From the NCBI GenBank assembly GCA_905221605.1, contig CAJNDS010000456.1, positions 35,001 through 99,000 of the forward strand: DNA of 64,000 nt, in the 5' to 3' direction. The stretch's first letter is position 1, and every line of letters starts with the position of its first letter. This DNA is from Symbiodinium natans (Eukaryota; Sar; Dinophyceae; Suessiales; Symbiodiniaceae). The notes beneath the pieces were generated by a model, which was not told where the DNA came from, did not search any database, and was given only the letters and a program-made list of their open reading frames with translations. Shown one piece after another: positions 42,838 to 53,900 of this stretch. The translations under genes were made by a program, and so were the position numbers.

Positions 42838-44432
42838 GCACAACCGCACATGGCCCAACCTGCATGGAGGATGAAGAAGCTGAGTCGGAAACCAGCAATC
42901 TGGTCTGGGTAAATAGTTTACTCAGGGCTCTTTGGCCAAATGCGACTGCCGCGCTGGTGACCTTCGCATACAATGACCTTACACCCCGGCTGCAGCAAGG
43001 TCTCCCGCTTCCCTTCAAAAGTGCACACTTTGCAAGGTTCTCACTCGGAGATGGTGTTCCTAGTTTCGGTCCAATTGATGTGATTCGGCGATCTGGCAGT
43101 CACATCTGCATCGAGTTGGAGATGTGTTACTCCAGCGCAGTGGACATTCTATTGGCTGCCGGGTCGCATGGTGTGTCACTGGGGGTGAAGCAGATTCGGT
43201 TCCACGGCAGGCTGTGCATCGAAATGAAGCCAATTATTGACACTTGGCCAATTGTTGGCTCATTTCTCTTTGCGTTTGCAGGCCAACCACAGCTGGAATT
43301 GGAGTTTTCAGGCATTGCAGATGTGCCTTTGCCCGGCTTGCCTGGCTTGGCAAAGAAGGTTCAAGGAATCGTGGATGGGTCGTTGGCCCATGTCGTGCTT
43401 CCGAATTGCAAGTCTGTGCGCCTCACCAGTGATGAGAGGTTCCTGAGTTTGGCCGCTTGCTCGAGCAAGGAACCGATTGGCGTTCTTGAATTGCAAGTCG
43501 CGCGTGGCATCAACTTAGCAGGTGCAAATTGGCGTGCTGCTGGTATGGGGCCGAACGTGCGAAGTTTCACCTCAAACCCATACTGTATTGTGCAAGTGGG
43601 CAACGTCAAGGCACGCACAAGCAGTGTGCGGGCAACAACAAATCCTGATTGGAATGATGATCCCTTCTTCTTTCTTGTGTATCACAACGATCAAGAGGTA
43701 CTGATTGACGTCATGGATGACGACGGAGGTTTTTTGCAGCGCAACTTTGTGGGACTTTTAGGGCGCTTGCGGATCACAGTTCGCGAGCTGCTTTCACGCA
43801 GGTCCCGGCCAAGACGGAATGCAACTGCTTGCCCTAGCTCTTGCCGCTTTGCCCTGGATACTTCGCAGGTTAAGCGGGGGTTGCTCCACGTAGATGACCC
43901 TGTCAACACTGGAGTGCCCTCAGAGCTTGATGTGATTGTTGGATGGCTTGAAATGTCTCCCATGTCTCCCAAAGTCAACATTGAACGAATTGGAGCTTCT
44001 GAGAGACGACCTGAAGGCATCATCTTGTTGGAGCTTCATCACGGAACGGGTTTTCCAGAGGAAAGTCTTACGGAAGCGAGTACCAGATTGGTTTGGGCAT
44101 GCTCTTTGAGCGAGGATGGAGAACGTGAACGTGTCGGCTCCAGTTGCCGGAGCTCTGCAGGAAGGCGTTCTGAAGAGCCCAATTTTCACTTGCCCATACC
44201 GCAATGCCTGTATTCGGCCATAGATCAGCTCACAGCTCGAGGTGTCGAACCTGGAGAGGTCGCGGACATTGTTCAGATTGATCGTGTGCAAGTTGAGCAG
44301 TACCTGTCGGCGAAGTCGCGCTTTTTACAAGATGTCTCCGCTCGGCAGCTGGAGACTGGTGAAGACCAGTGTGTTGAGTTGGCATGGCATGAAACCTTGG
44401 CGTTACTGGCTTTGGGCCAAGAGTGTCATTGA
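42838..44432 (+). CDS. SMP-C2 protein, extended-synaptotagmin/tricalbin-like
   Basis: SMP domains are lipid-transfer modules acting at membrane contact sites, and C2 domains dock them to membranes. The frame (open from 42576) has an SMP-like part: WVNSLLRALWPN, PFKSAHFARFSLGDGVPSF, a strand-rich stretch with KQIRFHGRLCIEMKPI, and VPLPGLPGLAKKVQGIVDG. A C2 domain follows from about 43477: IGVLELQVARGINLAGANW, SNPYCIVQVGN, TTNPDWNDDPFFF and VLIDVMDDDGG. The usual SDPY is SNPY, so Ca2+ binding may be reduced, although the third loop keeps its Asp run. A second strand-rich region from about 44015 could be a diverged C2. The exon probably begins after TTTTACAG at 42837; hydrophobic residues further upstream in this frame may be coincidence. 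The TGA at 44430 may lie in the following intron. Confidence 0.78.
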
Positions 44433-44439
44433 GTGTCAG

Positions 44440-47330
44440 CAGTTGTGCCTTTGATGCTGCCTCTTATATCCTCCTTTCCTTTCCTGTGAGGTTCACAGGC
44501 CGAAGACGGCTCATGTCCATCTCCGCCTTGTTGGTGAAATGGACTATGTCCTTGGAAGCTTGGCCTGCATTGTTCTCTGCGGGTGGATGGCTCGGTGCTT
44601 TCTGTGTTTTCCGTCTTTTCACCTCCGCTGGTTAAAGTTTTTGGTTAAATGCTGGCCTGCCACTTGGTCACTTGATGTCAGCAGTGCTGAGGATAAGGCA
44701 AGGGCTCCGAAAGTGTCATGATATCCTAGGGATGTGAGTTCCCTATAGTTTCCTGCCGAAGATTCGCAGACCTCTGTCTGAAAGTCTGAAATGTCTGATG
44801 CGCACAAAGCGGTCCATGCTGGCATGTTTGGTGTTTGACAAACCTATGGATGGCGCGTATTCAACCTGAATCTGACCCAAGTAATATCAAGTAATCAGAC
44901 TTCAGACTCGGGTGCCGAAACCGTTCGAAGCAAGATGACTCGACGCTCGCGTCTAAGGTGATGCTGGGCCAATCCGAGCTGCTCAGCTGTTTGGCATCCA
45001 GACTCCTTTCTTGTATGGAAAACCTGTTTGAAATCTCAGCGAAGTGTGGATGATTTGTTGTTCGCTTTCGTGTGCCAACGTCTGTTTTGCTTCGCTGGCG
45101 ATTTGCTCTGGCATTGCAGCGTCGCCTTTGTTGCCCGCTTTCGTGATCTTTGGTTGCAGCTCTCGATCTCTCCAGTGGAGAGCTATTATTTGAAACGAAC
45201 ACAAAGTCGAGGTGGATACACAAGCATTCACAGTATATAGATGTGGGCATGCATGCAGGCGCTAAGCCCTTAAAACCAAGATGCATCTGAGACAAAGGCT
45301 TACCCAGGTGCAGAGGCGGCTGACATGGGCCAACGCTGGCCAGTTATCAGAAAATTGCGCGGCGATGGGTGTAAGTTTTGCGAGAGTAACTTATCTAAGA
45401 AGACCGTTTCGCGACGAAGGAAAGATGAACTCTCATGACTGGGGATACAGTTTGTAGCTTCTGAGTTCTGGGCGCTCATCTTGAGACCTGCCACACAGTC
45501 CGGGCCAAGGGGCAAGAGGCGGCATCATGCAGCCACCATGGGTTATTCTTGCTCTAGTGCTTATCTTGCATTCCAGGTCGAAGACGTGCTGACCACAGGC
45601 ACCGCCAGCAGCACAGTATACGGTATACGTTGTCATTTTCACTTTTACTTGCTTGTAGGGACGGCCGTGACGAGAGAGGGCGCTCCAAGCAAGCAGTGGC
45701 AGGTTCTGGGCACTTGCGGACGGTTTGCAAGCTTTCTGCGGCATCTGGTAGCCTTGCCAGTGGCCGTGAGCATGCAGGTCACTGGCTTGGTGTGATCGGG
45801 GGTAGGAGACACCTCTGTTGGATACTCTATTGTCCTCAGTTGCTTCTGCACATTCCTTCACATTTCTGCACCATGTTGTGTGTGTGGAAGCGCTTAAGGC
45901 AAGCTTTCAGCCTGGATGTTTCCAACCTGTACCGCACCGACCACATCCAGGAGTCGCTTCAAATCCGCCTCTTTGCCGAAGATACAGGATTTGTAAAAAG
46001 ACGCTGAAACGAGAGGATTTGCTTATGCTCATGTTTGCTCCATATTCAAATTATATATTTGCTTCATGGTTGTTGATTGGGATGGGAGTGATCCTGCCTT
46101 GTCAAGCATGCCTCGCTGCATTCGCCGCAACAGCAAGTCTTGGGTGCTGTTGTTGGGCCTCGAGCTGCCGCATTGGCACTTTCGGGTCAAATCGAGCCAA
46201 CATCTCTTAAAGCCGGACGTTGATTACTCCACCAGTGGCCAACTATGTAAGAGTATGCAACCGTAAATGCCCGAAGCACCGACCACGTGACGACGTGCAC
46301 CCACATGATCCGCAGCCGAGCCACCAAAGTGTCACCTGTCACCTTTAAAAACAATGCGGTTTCACTACTTGGGAGACTTGGGCTGTGCATGCATCCGACC
46401 CAGAGGCCAGATTTGTTCAAGAGTATGGGAAATGAGGGTTTCCTTTAAACTCAGGCAATTTCGAATCTGGGAAAATTCGGGACTCTTTTGGCAGCCTCCG
46501 AGGCTCAGCAAAGTCTCATTTTTCTTGGAGTGTGACTTCAACAAGAGGAAGGAGAGCCCAGGAGAGCCCAGGAGAGCCCAGGAGAGCCATAGTTTTTAAA
46601 GGCCGAAGTCGGGCCGTAGTGATTGATGGTCAAGATTCTTGCCATCACGACTCGCAGTCGCCGCCAACTGCATTCAAGGGTATCCAAGGGTTGGCAGAAG
46701 TACCTGCGTGCACAGTAGGTGAGCAGCTTGAAAAATCTGTCTGTGCTTTGGTTGAGGTGCGAATGGAAGTCTCGGTACGCTACCAGGCCCTCACGTGGCG
46801 TGCTGAATCTGGCTAACCCGAAACTTTTGGCGAACTCCTGCAGCTGCGCATTCTCGCGTTGGGCCTAACGTGCGTCTCCATGGTATACACAAAGCTCGGA
46901 GAACAACATCCTCCCGAAGAACAAATTCTAAGGAAAAACACAGCCTGACCTTGCAATCCTCGCGACGACGGTTTCTCCTTGATGCGCTTTGTCTTCATAG
47001 CCAATGAGCGAGATGCCTGCATGTTGTGGGCTGGAGATTGGGAACGTGACATCCATGGAACGCAATAATGGTTGGAATGGCTGCGGAACTCTTCGGGACA
47101 TTGGCACGCACCGGATCGTTCGCTGCATTACAAGATAAAAGCGTGATCAGCATAAGCCCGCCTTGAGTGAACGGTTTCGTGCCCGGCATCCTTTGCACAA
47201 AGCCGCTGCCGAAGGCTCCAGCTTGTCAACTCTACGCAGTAGACATACTCGTTGCATGCCCTAAGCAAATGCAAAGAGGTTCGAACAACTTGGTACACGT
47301 ACGTTTGTCCTTCTTTCGCTGGCCTGGAGC
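44440..47330. other. no gene firmly supported
   Basis: There are weak exon-like segments near 45540-45620 (EDVLTTGTASSTVYG) and 45880-45975 (RLRQAFSLDVSNLY, IQESLQIRLFAEDTG). They look protein-like but have no recognised family and uncertain borders. Minus-strand frames of up to 144 codons have no motif. A 10-bp tandem repeat lies at 46551. Confidence 0.35.
46551..46590 (+). repeat. 10-bp tandem repeat, 4 copies
   Basis: GGAGAGCCCA is repeated four times; the last copy ends in T. Confidence 0.93.
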
Positions 47331-47334
47331 CGCA

Positions 47335-48625
47335 GCCTCGATTTGGGGACTTGCCATGGCACCACAGCAGGCAGTGGGCCGAGCAGGTCGTTCGCTTGCA
47401 CTGGTGTGGGTCTTCCCCACAGTGGCGCTCGAGACACCTTATCTTTGGAGCCCACCAATCCTTTCAGAGGAGACTTGCAATCGCCTGATATCACTGGCGC
47501 ACGAGGGGATGAGGCCGTCATTTTCGAAGGAACGGGCGATGGAAACCCTCCATCTCCAAACCACGAGAGCCTTTGGCTTCAATGCTTTTGACTTTGACGG
47601 AAATGGACATCTGGATATGTTGGAGGTTTCTGCGGCTGTACGGTCTTTGCTGAACGCGCCGCTTTTTTCCATCCGGGATGCTGCAGCTTGGATTCGAGGT
47701 AGCACGGGCAAGCCAAATTTGTCACTTGCCTGGCTGGCGGATGAGGATCACCTGGCATTTCTGGCATTCCGCAGCAAAGAGGTATTTTCCCGAATCTTCG
47801 AGCAGAATCCTGAGAAGCTGACGAGGCACTCTTTCCAAACCTCGCTGTCATGGGATGCGGCTGGGTCTCTTGCATCTGAACTGAGCGTCATCGTCGACGA
47901 CCTGGTGGATAAAAGCTTATGGAACCGGTTGCAGCTGGCTGAACCCTTGCAGATCATTCGTTATATGAAAACAGGCCACTATGCACCACACTCAGATGCC
48001 CGGCCTATAACTACCATCAAAGGCATTGTAAGTTTTGCTTAAAGTTAGTGCAATATAGTGCGCAGCTTGGTTGCACCCAACATTCAACGCTTCCATACGC
48101 TTCCCTCCAGCGGAGGACAGTGGCTGGCCAGGGCATCGCCGGGTGTCATTTTTGGTGTATCTCAAAGCTCCTAGAAGGGGTGGTGAGACATGCCTACTGC
48201 AGCTTGGGCTGCAAATGGCTCATTGCCCAGCTAACATCAAAATATCTTCGACATTCTTCAGCTCATGCTCAGATTTCGTGCCTGCCGAGGCCAGGCGACT
48301 GGAATTTCAGCTTGCATTTGTGGGGGGCAGGACGGCACGTGAGGCTGCACGTCTATGCGGGTCTCATGGAGTGTGACAAGCCTCCCTGTATCAGGGCGCT
48401 ACAGCAGAGATTGCGCCAAGTTGTTTCAGTCTGCCGCTTCGCAGAAATATGTTCGGACGAGCCGTGGCTCGGAGGGGGGGGCTGCCGAATCAAGTGTGCA
48501 TCTGCGAACGGCAGTGGCATGCAGTGAAAGGATCTGAAAGACATTCTGGAAGTTCAGGTTGGTGCTCATTGCTTCAATCCCATCCCCGGGCGCATGCTGG
48601 CCTGGAGAAACGAATGGAAGGAGGC
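47335..48625 (+). CDS. EF-hand prolyl 4-hydroxylase, P4HTM-like (partial)
   Basis: This family uses Fe(II), 2-oxoglutarate and O2 to hydroxylate proline; P4HTM is an ER-membrane member with an EF-hand region before the catalytic domain. Exon 1 (frame open from 47167) has LWSPPILSEETCNRLISLA, an EF-hand loop DFDGNGHLDMLE (47590-47625), then LAEPLQIIRYMKTGHYAPHS with the Fe-binding H-S-D (47989-47997). A GC-AG intron, 48023-48110, phase 1, gives a clean join to AEDSGWPGHRRVSFLVYLK and GGET. A GT donor at 48028 is an alternative. A further frame at about 48558-48626 (AHCFNPIPGRMLAWRNEWKE) matches the strand before the distal His. The distal His and Lys region was not found, so the 3' end is incomplete or further exons lie downstream. 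The region 48160-48550 is only partly coding, with unresolved borders. Confidence 0.75.
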
Positions 48626-48649
48626 CTCTGAAGAACAACAAGACTAAGA

Positions 48650-50970
48650 GTATTTTAGTAGAATGTAGTGAGCGAGGAGCAGCTTGATAGTAAAGTCATT
48701 GCTCACAGCACAGTGCACAGAGATGCAGAAAGTATCAGAAAGTCCATACTGCAAAGCGCTTAGAAGGGAAAACAAATTCTTGTCACATGTTTGGACTGAC
48801 AGGATGGTTCCCTGGAAGTGCCTGGCGCTCACGTCGCTTGTCCAGTTCTGGAAGGCTTCTCGGCTCCTTAGCAAACCTTTCCGCATTCCAATCATATTTT
48901 TCATATTGTTCATCCGTCGGTCTTGAGAGTAGAACGGCAGCAAGGTGAAAAGTGGGTAGCAAGTGCATGGGCCAGTCATGCTTGCGCACCAGACATGGTG
49001 TGCTAGAGCCTGACGATGGGCACTAGCTTGACTGCCACATCGAAAAGGCCTGCGCTCGCGCCGTCTGTGCCATGAATTGTCAATGCTGGCCATCCAAACA
49101 CCCGCAAACCAACCTTTCTTGTCCGTCGATCTCAGCCAGGTTTAGGAACCTTCCTCGGCATTCGCATGCTAATTATCGGGCTTTTGTCCTCTCTAAGCTT
49201 GGTTAGCCAGCTCTTCGCGAATGCACATGCATCCTTGTCTAGCATGCCTGATGACATTAGCTGATCAGGTCGTGAGGTCAGTCTTTGGAAGTATTTCCCC
49301 GGTGTGCATAGGCAATTTTTTGAGCGCTCCAACTACTTCCCTGGCAGCCATGGCTTTGGGCCGGGATCCCAGCAGTGTTTTGGTTTGCTTTCCTGGGGGA
49401 TGATACGGCAAAAGACCTTCGACCCTGTATGTGAAAGTGCGGGGCGGGCTGGAAAATACCAAACTCTCCCCAAGAACCACCCTTCATGCCAGTCGAGTGG
49501 CATAGTGGCATTGCGCCTTAAAGCGAAACCAACAGAAACTATTAGGTTTCGCCAGCCTTGAGGACTTTTGGGGTTTACTGTAGAATCGAGTTTTGGGTTG
49601 TGCTACCGACGAAAAAACTTCCTGGCGTTGCCCTCAATCGGCTAAAGCCTAAACCTAGCAGTCCTATGGCTTTCAGCTAAGGAGTGACTCAGCTTCGCAG
49701 CCCCTGCTGGGCCCTCGGACCGCTGAAACCCTTTTGATTCTGTGGTTTGGAAGTTCTGTTTCGCCAGAGAGACAGACCCTGTTTATCTCTGAACCCTTAG
49801 CACTGAGGGAGGACAGCGTAGGACCCATGCTGGAGGGCAGTAATAATTGGAATAGCAAGAATAGCAATCATAGCAATTATCGTATAATCGTAAGACTAGT
49901 GAGAGGAAGGCTGCTGAGGTCCTTCGATTTGTGGGTTTCGGGCTTGGGGGGCTGCAACGTTTCGTACACAAGGCATCCCGGAAGACTACATAAATACATT
50001 ATCGGATCATTATCGGCTGTGCTGCTGTCAGCCCCATCTTGATAAAGCAAGTCTTCAATGAGGTACCTTACTTGGATCATGGGACTTAATAGGTAAGTAG
50101 GGTTATAAGTGCCCTAATTGCAGTTATAACTATGATTACCCTAAGTTACCCTGAAACCACAGTACTTCTCGCTCCTCGGAGAGCCTTCTCGCACTGCAGA
50201 ATCCACGTCAGGCTCTGACCAAGCATTTCCGCACTCTGAAGCTGCCCCGGCCTGGGCACCAATGCTTCTCAGATTCTGCGACTGTAGCACTGGACTGCAG
50301 CTGCGTGGGACGTTTTGCTATGTCTTGCTATTTTAGTGGTGGTCAGGCCCAACACGGCAACGCTGGATGACGTCCGGAAGGCTACATGGTATTGTGATGA
50401 TATGTGTGGTGTGCGACGATGTGTTGGCTGACGCACAAAGCACATCCACAGCTGGACCAAAGCGGGCATGTCCATGATAATATCCACCAAGCCTGTGCAG
50501 ATCATGCTGCAGACCAGCTTCCTTTGCATGATGGGTGGGTAGGTCAAGGAGCTTGTGAAGCGGGTGATCTCCGCAAGAGCGCTGAGATACGTGCCCACAT
50601 CGTCCATCGGTCCAAAGACACGGACACTGCGATTTGCACACGCTCCTACCCAAGCAACAGAGTGTAATTATCAGCTGCACAGCCGTCAGTCTTTCCATGT
50701 CACTTCGAAATGCACTGCGCAAACTACCACGTTGGCCTCGCATCAGAAACACACCTTGGCCAGGCCGATCGGAAGTTGGCTGTGAAGTACCATCCAGTGC
50801 CTGGTCTGCAATGTCTTCTCGCCATGGGAGAAGATCGGTAGCTGTCGGGTGTCGTTTAGAAGCACCTCTCGAGTTGACCACAAAGTCTATCCCAAACTGT
50901 ATGCCCATTTTGGACCAAGGTCCAAGGTTTTCAAGGTGCCAACAAAACCCTGTGGCATCGAATTTTTGTC
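48650..50970. other. no gene supported
   Basis: Frames of up to 191 codons on the minus strand (50333-50908) mirror a plus frame over the same bases, and neither has a domain. An AT-rich patch of ATAGCAA-like repeats lies at about 49848-49880. Confidence 0.4.
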
Positions 50971-50976
50971 TAGAAG

Positions 50977-53900
50977 ATGAGTGCAGCCCAAAGGGTCTTG
51001 CTCCTAGCGATGCTGGTCGCCTCCTGTCGTGGCCGACAAGGGGACACCTGCCAGGAACCAGACAGGCAAGCTCTCATACAGTTGCGGAATGCGCGGGAGA
51101 AGGGTTTGCTGGACGTGTCGGTGACCTTCCAACAGCTGCCTGTTCTCCAGCTCTTCTTTCCCTTCGGGAATCCGATGCCGGCAGGCAACTTTTCCGGCTC
51201 TTCCGGGCCCAATGTCACGAATGTCACGGAACACTTCGAGTGCGTGGTGCCCATTCCGCCTGGGGCCTCTTCCGACAAATGGGTGCCGTGCCTAAACATC
51301 ACAGAGCGGCAGCAGCTTCAGCAGGACGTCATCGCAGCCTCCTCGAACGCCAGCGAACCAAGCCTGGCTGAGTATCTTGCGACGGGTTCGTGGGATCCGG
51401 CGGGAAAGTGGGCAATTCCTATGGATTACTGGAACGACATGCGATGCAACTGTCCAAACTGCGCGGATGAGGAAGAGCTGTACACGGCTGTGGCATACGC
51501 GGTGCAGGGTAGCGGCCTCACCCTGGCGGACAACTTTACCGACTATGTCTTGAACTGCGAGACCTGCCCGGGGTGTCCTGACCAGAACCAGTGTGGTGCC
51601 GTGGTCGACTGCGACCCGGACGCCTTGCGGCTTGTTCCGTCTTGTGCACAGAAGCTCCAAGAGGATGGCTGGAACATCGATCATCTCTACGACTGCGGGG
51701 ATGGGTTCAAGATCCCGAAGCTCTATGTCAATGACAGCGAGTATTGCGACTGTCCAGACTGCAGCGACGAGGACAAATTCACTTGCAGCACTTGCAACGC
51801 GGAGTGTCCAACCGAGTGTGGCTATTGGGCTTTGTGCGGCAGCAACTCCTCGTTTACGCTGAACCCGATTTGCCATGGTGCCAATTTCAATTGGGATGCC
51901 CGCGCCGGCTACAAGGCTTGCAACAATGGCTGGACAATCCCGGCTGACTATTGGGATGACGAGTTCTACTGCGACTGCCCAGACTGCGAGGACGAAAGTA
52001 CTATCACCTGCCAGGAATGTGGCGGGTGCCCCAACGCCTCCGCCGCCTGCGGCGAATTTGTGGAGTGCTTCACTTCAGAGAGCATCCTGCCGACCCTGAA
52101 CCCATATTGCATCTTGCCTGCTTTGGGCGGATGGTCGCCAGGAAGCATCATCTCTTGCAACGCCTCAGATCCTGACGCCTGGAACATTTCGTCAAAATAC
52201 ATCAATGACGGGTACTGCGACTGCGGCAATTGCGAGGATGAGGATGAGTGGACCTGCGCGAACTGCTCGGTGGGATGCCCCAAACAATGCGGCGACAGCG
52301 TCCAATGCGTTGCGAACGAGGCGAACTTCAAGGCATGTGGTAGCATTCCAGACTTGGTGTACAGTTATGGATCTGGCGGCTATGGCGGCTATGGCCCTGG
52401 CTCTGGCTATGGTGGCTATAGCCCTGGCTCTGGCTTTGGCTATGGTGGCTATAGCCCTGGCTCTGGCTATGGCGGCTATAGCCCTGGCTCTGGCTATGGC
52501 GGCTATAGCCCTGGCGGGCATGACGATGCCAATACTGGTTTCGACGATGGCGACGATTCTATCCTGGACGATGCCAATACTGGTTTCGATGACGGGGATG
52601 ACGCTGGGGCCCAGAATCTCCTGAGCAACAAAGCCCAGACGAGGCGGTCCAAATTCTTCGTGTGCGAGAACGGTTGGACCATTCCGGTCGACTGGTACGA
52701 CGACAAGGACTTGGGGGACTTGGAATAAATTATAATTTTCTATGGGTCCTAATCCCTATATACCCAGAAGAACCCATAGAATTTTTTATTTTTACAGGGC
52801 CCCCAAATTCACCCTAGAGGAGTTCTGCGATTGTCGCAATTGCGAAGATGAGCCCAACATCACACTTGAGAGCTGTGGTATCCAGCCGCTGGCTTTCTGT
52901 GGAGACTACTTCTATTGTGGCGGAGAGGCGTCCGAGGTGCAGGGGGCTTGCGACTATGAGATATGGGAGCTCGGGCTGAACCCCGTGGTTTGCAGCAATG
53001 GCTGGACCAAGCCAGAGGATGCTTGGAATAACAACTTCTGCGATTGCCCGGACTGCGAGGATGAGAACGAGACGGGTTGGAACTGCGACAATTGCTACTG
53101 TCCTCAGGAGCAGTGCCGTGACAACGGCGCTTGTTTCGCTGGGATTTCCAGCCTCTTTGGCTTCCAGGGTACTTTTAATGCCCCGCCACCGTCGGCAAGC
53201 ACTACAACTACGACGTCGTCGACTCCGTCGCCGGGAACGACCTCGTCGACAAGCACTACAGACACGACGTCGTCGACTACATCCCCGGGAACGACGTCGT
53301 CGACCAGCGCTACATCCACGACGTCGTCGACTCCATCGCCGGGAACGACCTCGTCGACAAGCGCTACAGACACGACGTCGTCGACTACATCCCCGGGAAC
53401 GACGTCGTCGACCAGCACTACATCCACGACGTCGTCGACTCCATCGCCGGGAACGACCTCGTCGACAAGCGCTACAGACACGACGTCGTCGACTACATCC
53501 CCGGGAACGACGTCGTCGACCAGCACTACATCCACGACGTCGTCGACACGCACTGCGGCCACGACGGCTGGCATCGACACCACGACGTCGGCTGCCACAG
53601 ATGTTTTGTCTCAAGACCTTCCGCAAGATGTTGCTGACGGTTCCACGATCATCCCTGTAGCTGATGTCACCCTGTTCAACGTCGGGGACATCATCCAGAT
53701 CTCTGATGCGAATGGGGCTGAGATCAAGATCGTGGTTAATATTACCTCCGAGGGCACATCGGGACCACAGCTCCTTGAGCAACATGTTGTCACCAGAGCC
53801 GCCCTGCACATGGCAGATACGGCTGTACCGGGAAATCTCATTGTGGACTCGCCACTTGAGAGCAACTACCTGGTGAACCGGTCCGCAAGTGTGACAATTG

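Noticed and set aside
50333-50908. Minus-strand 191-codon frame upstream of the large secreted protein
   Set aside because: It has no domain or splice logic and overlaps a 245-codon plus frame that is equally featureless before 50977.
52706-52822. Treating 50977-52728 and 52742-57709 as two separate genes
   Set aside because: The break falls inside a Cys repeat whose two halves join in frame once the element is removed, and the second frame's ATG lies inside the element.
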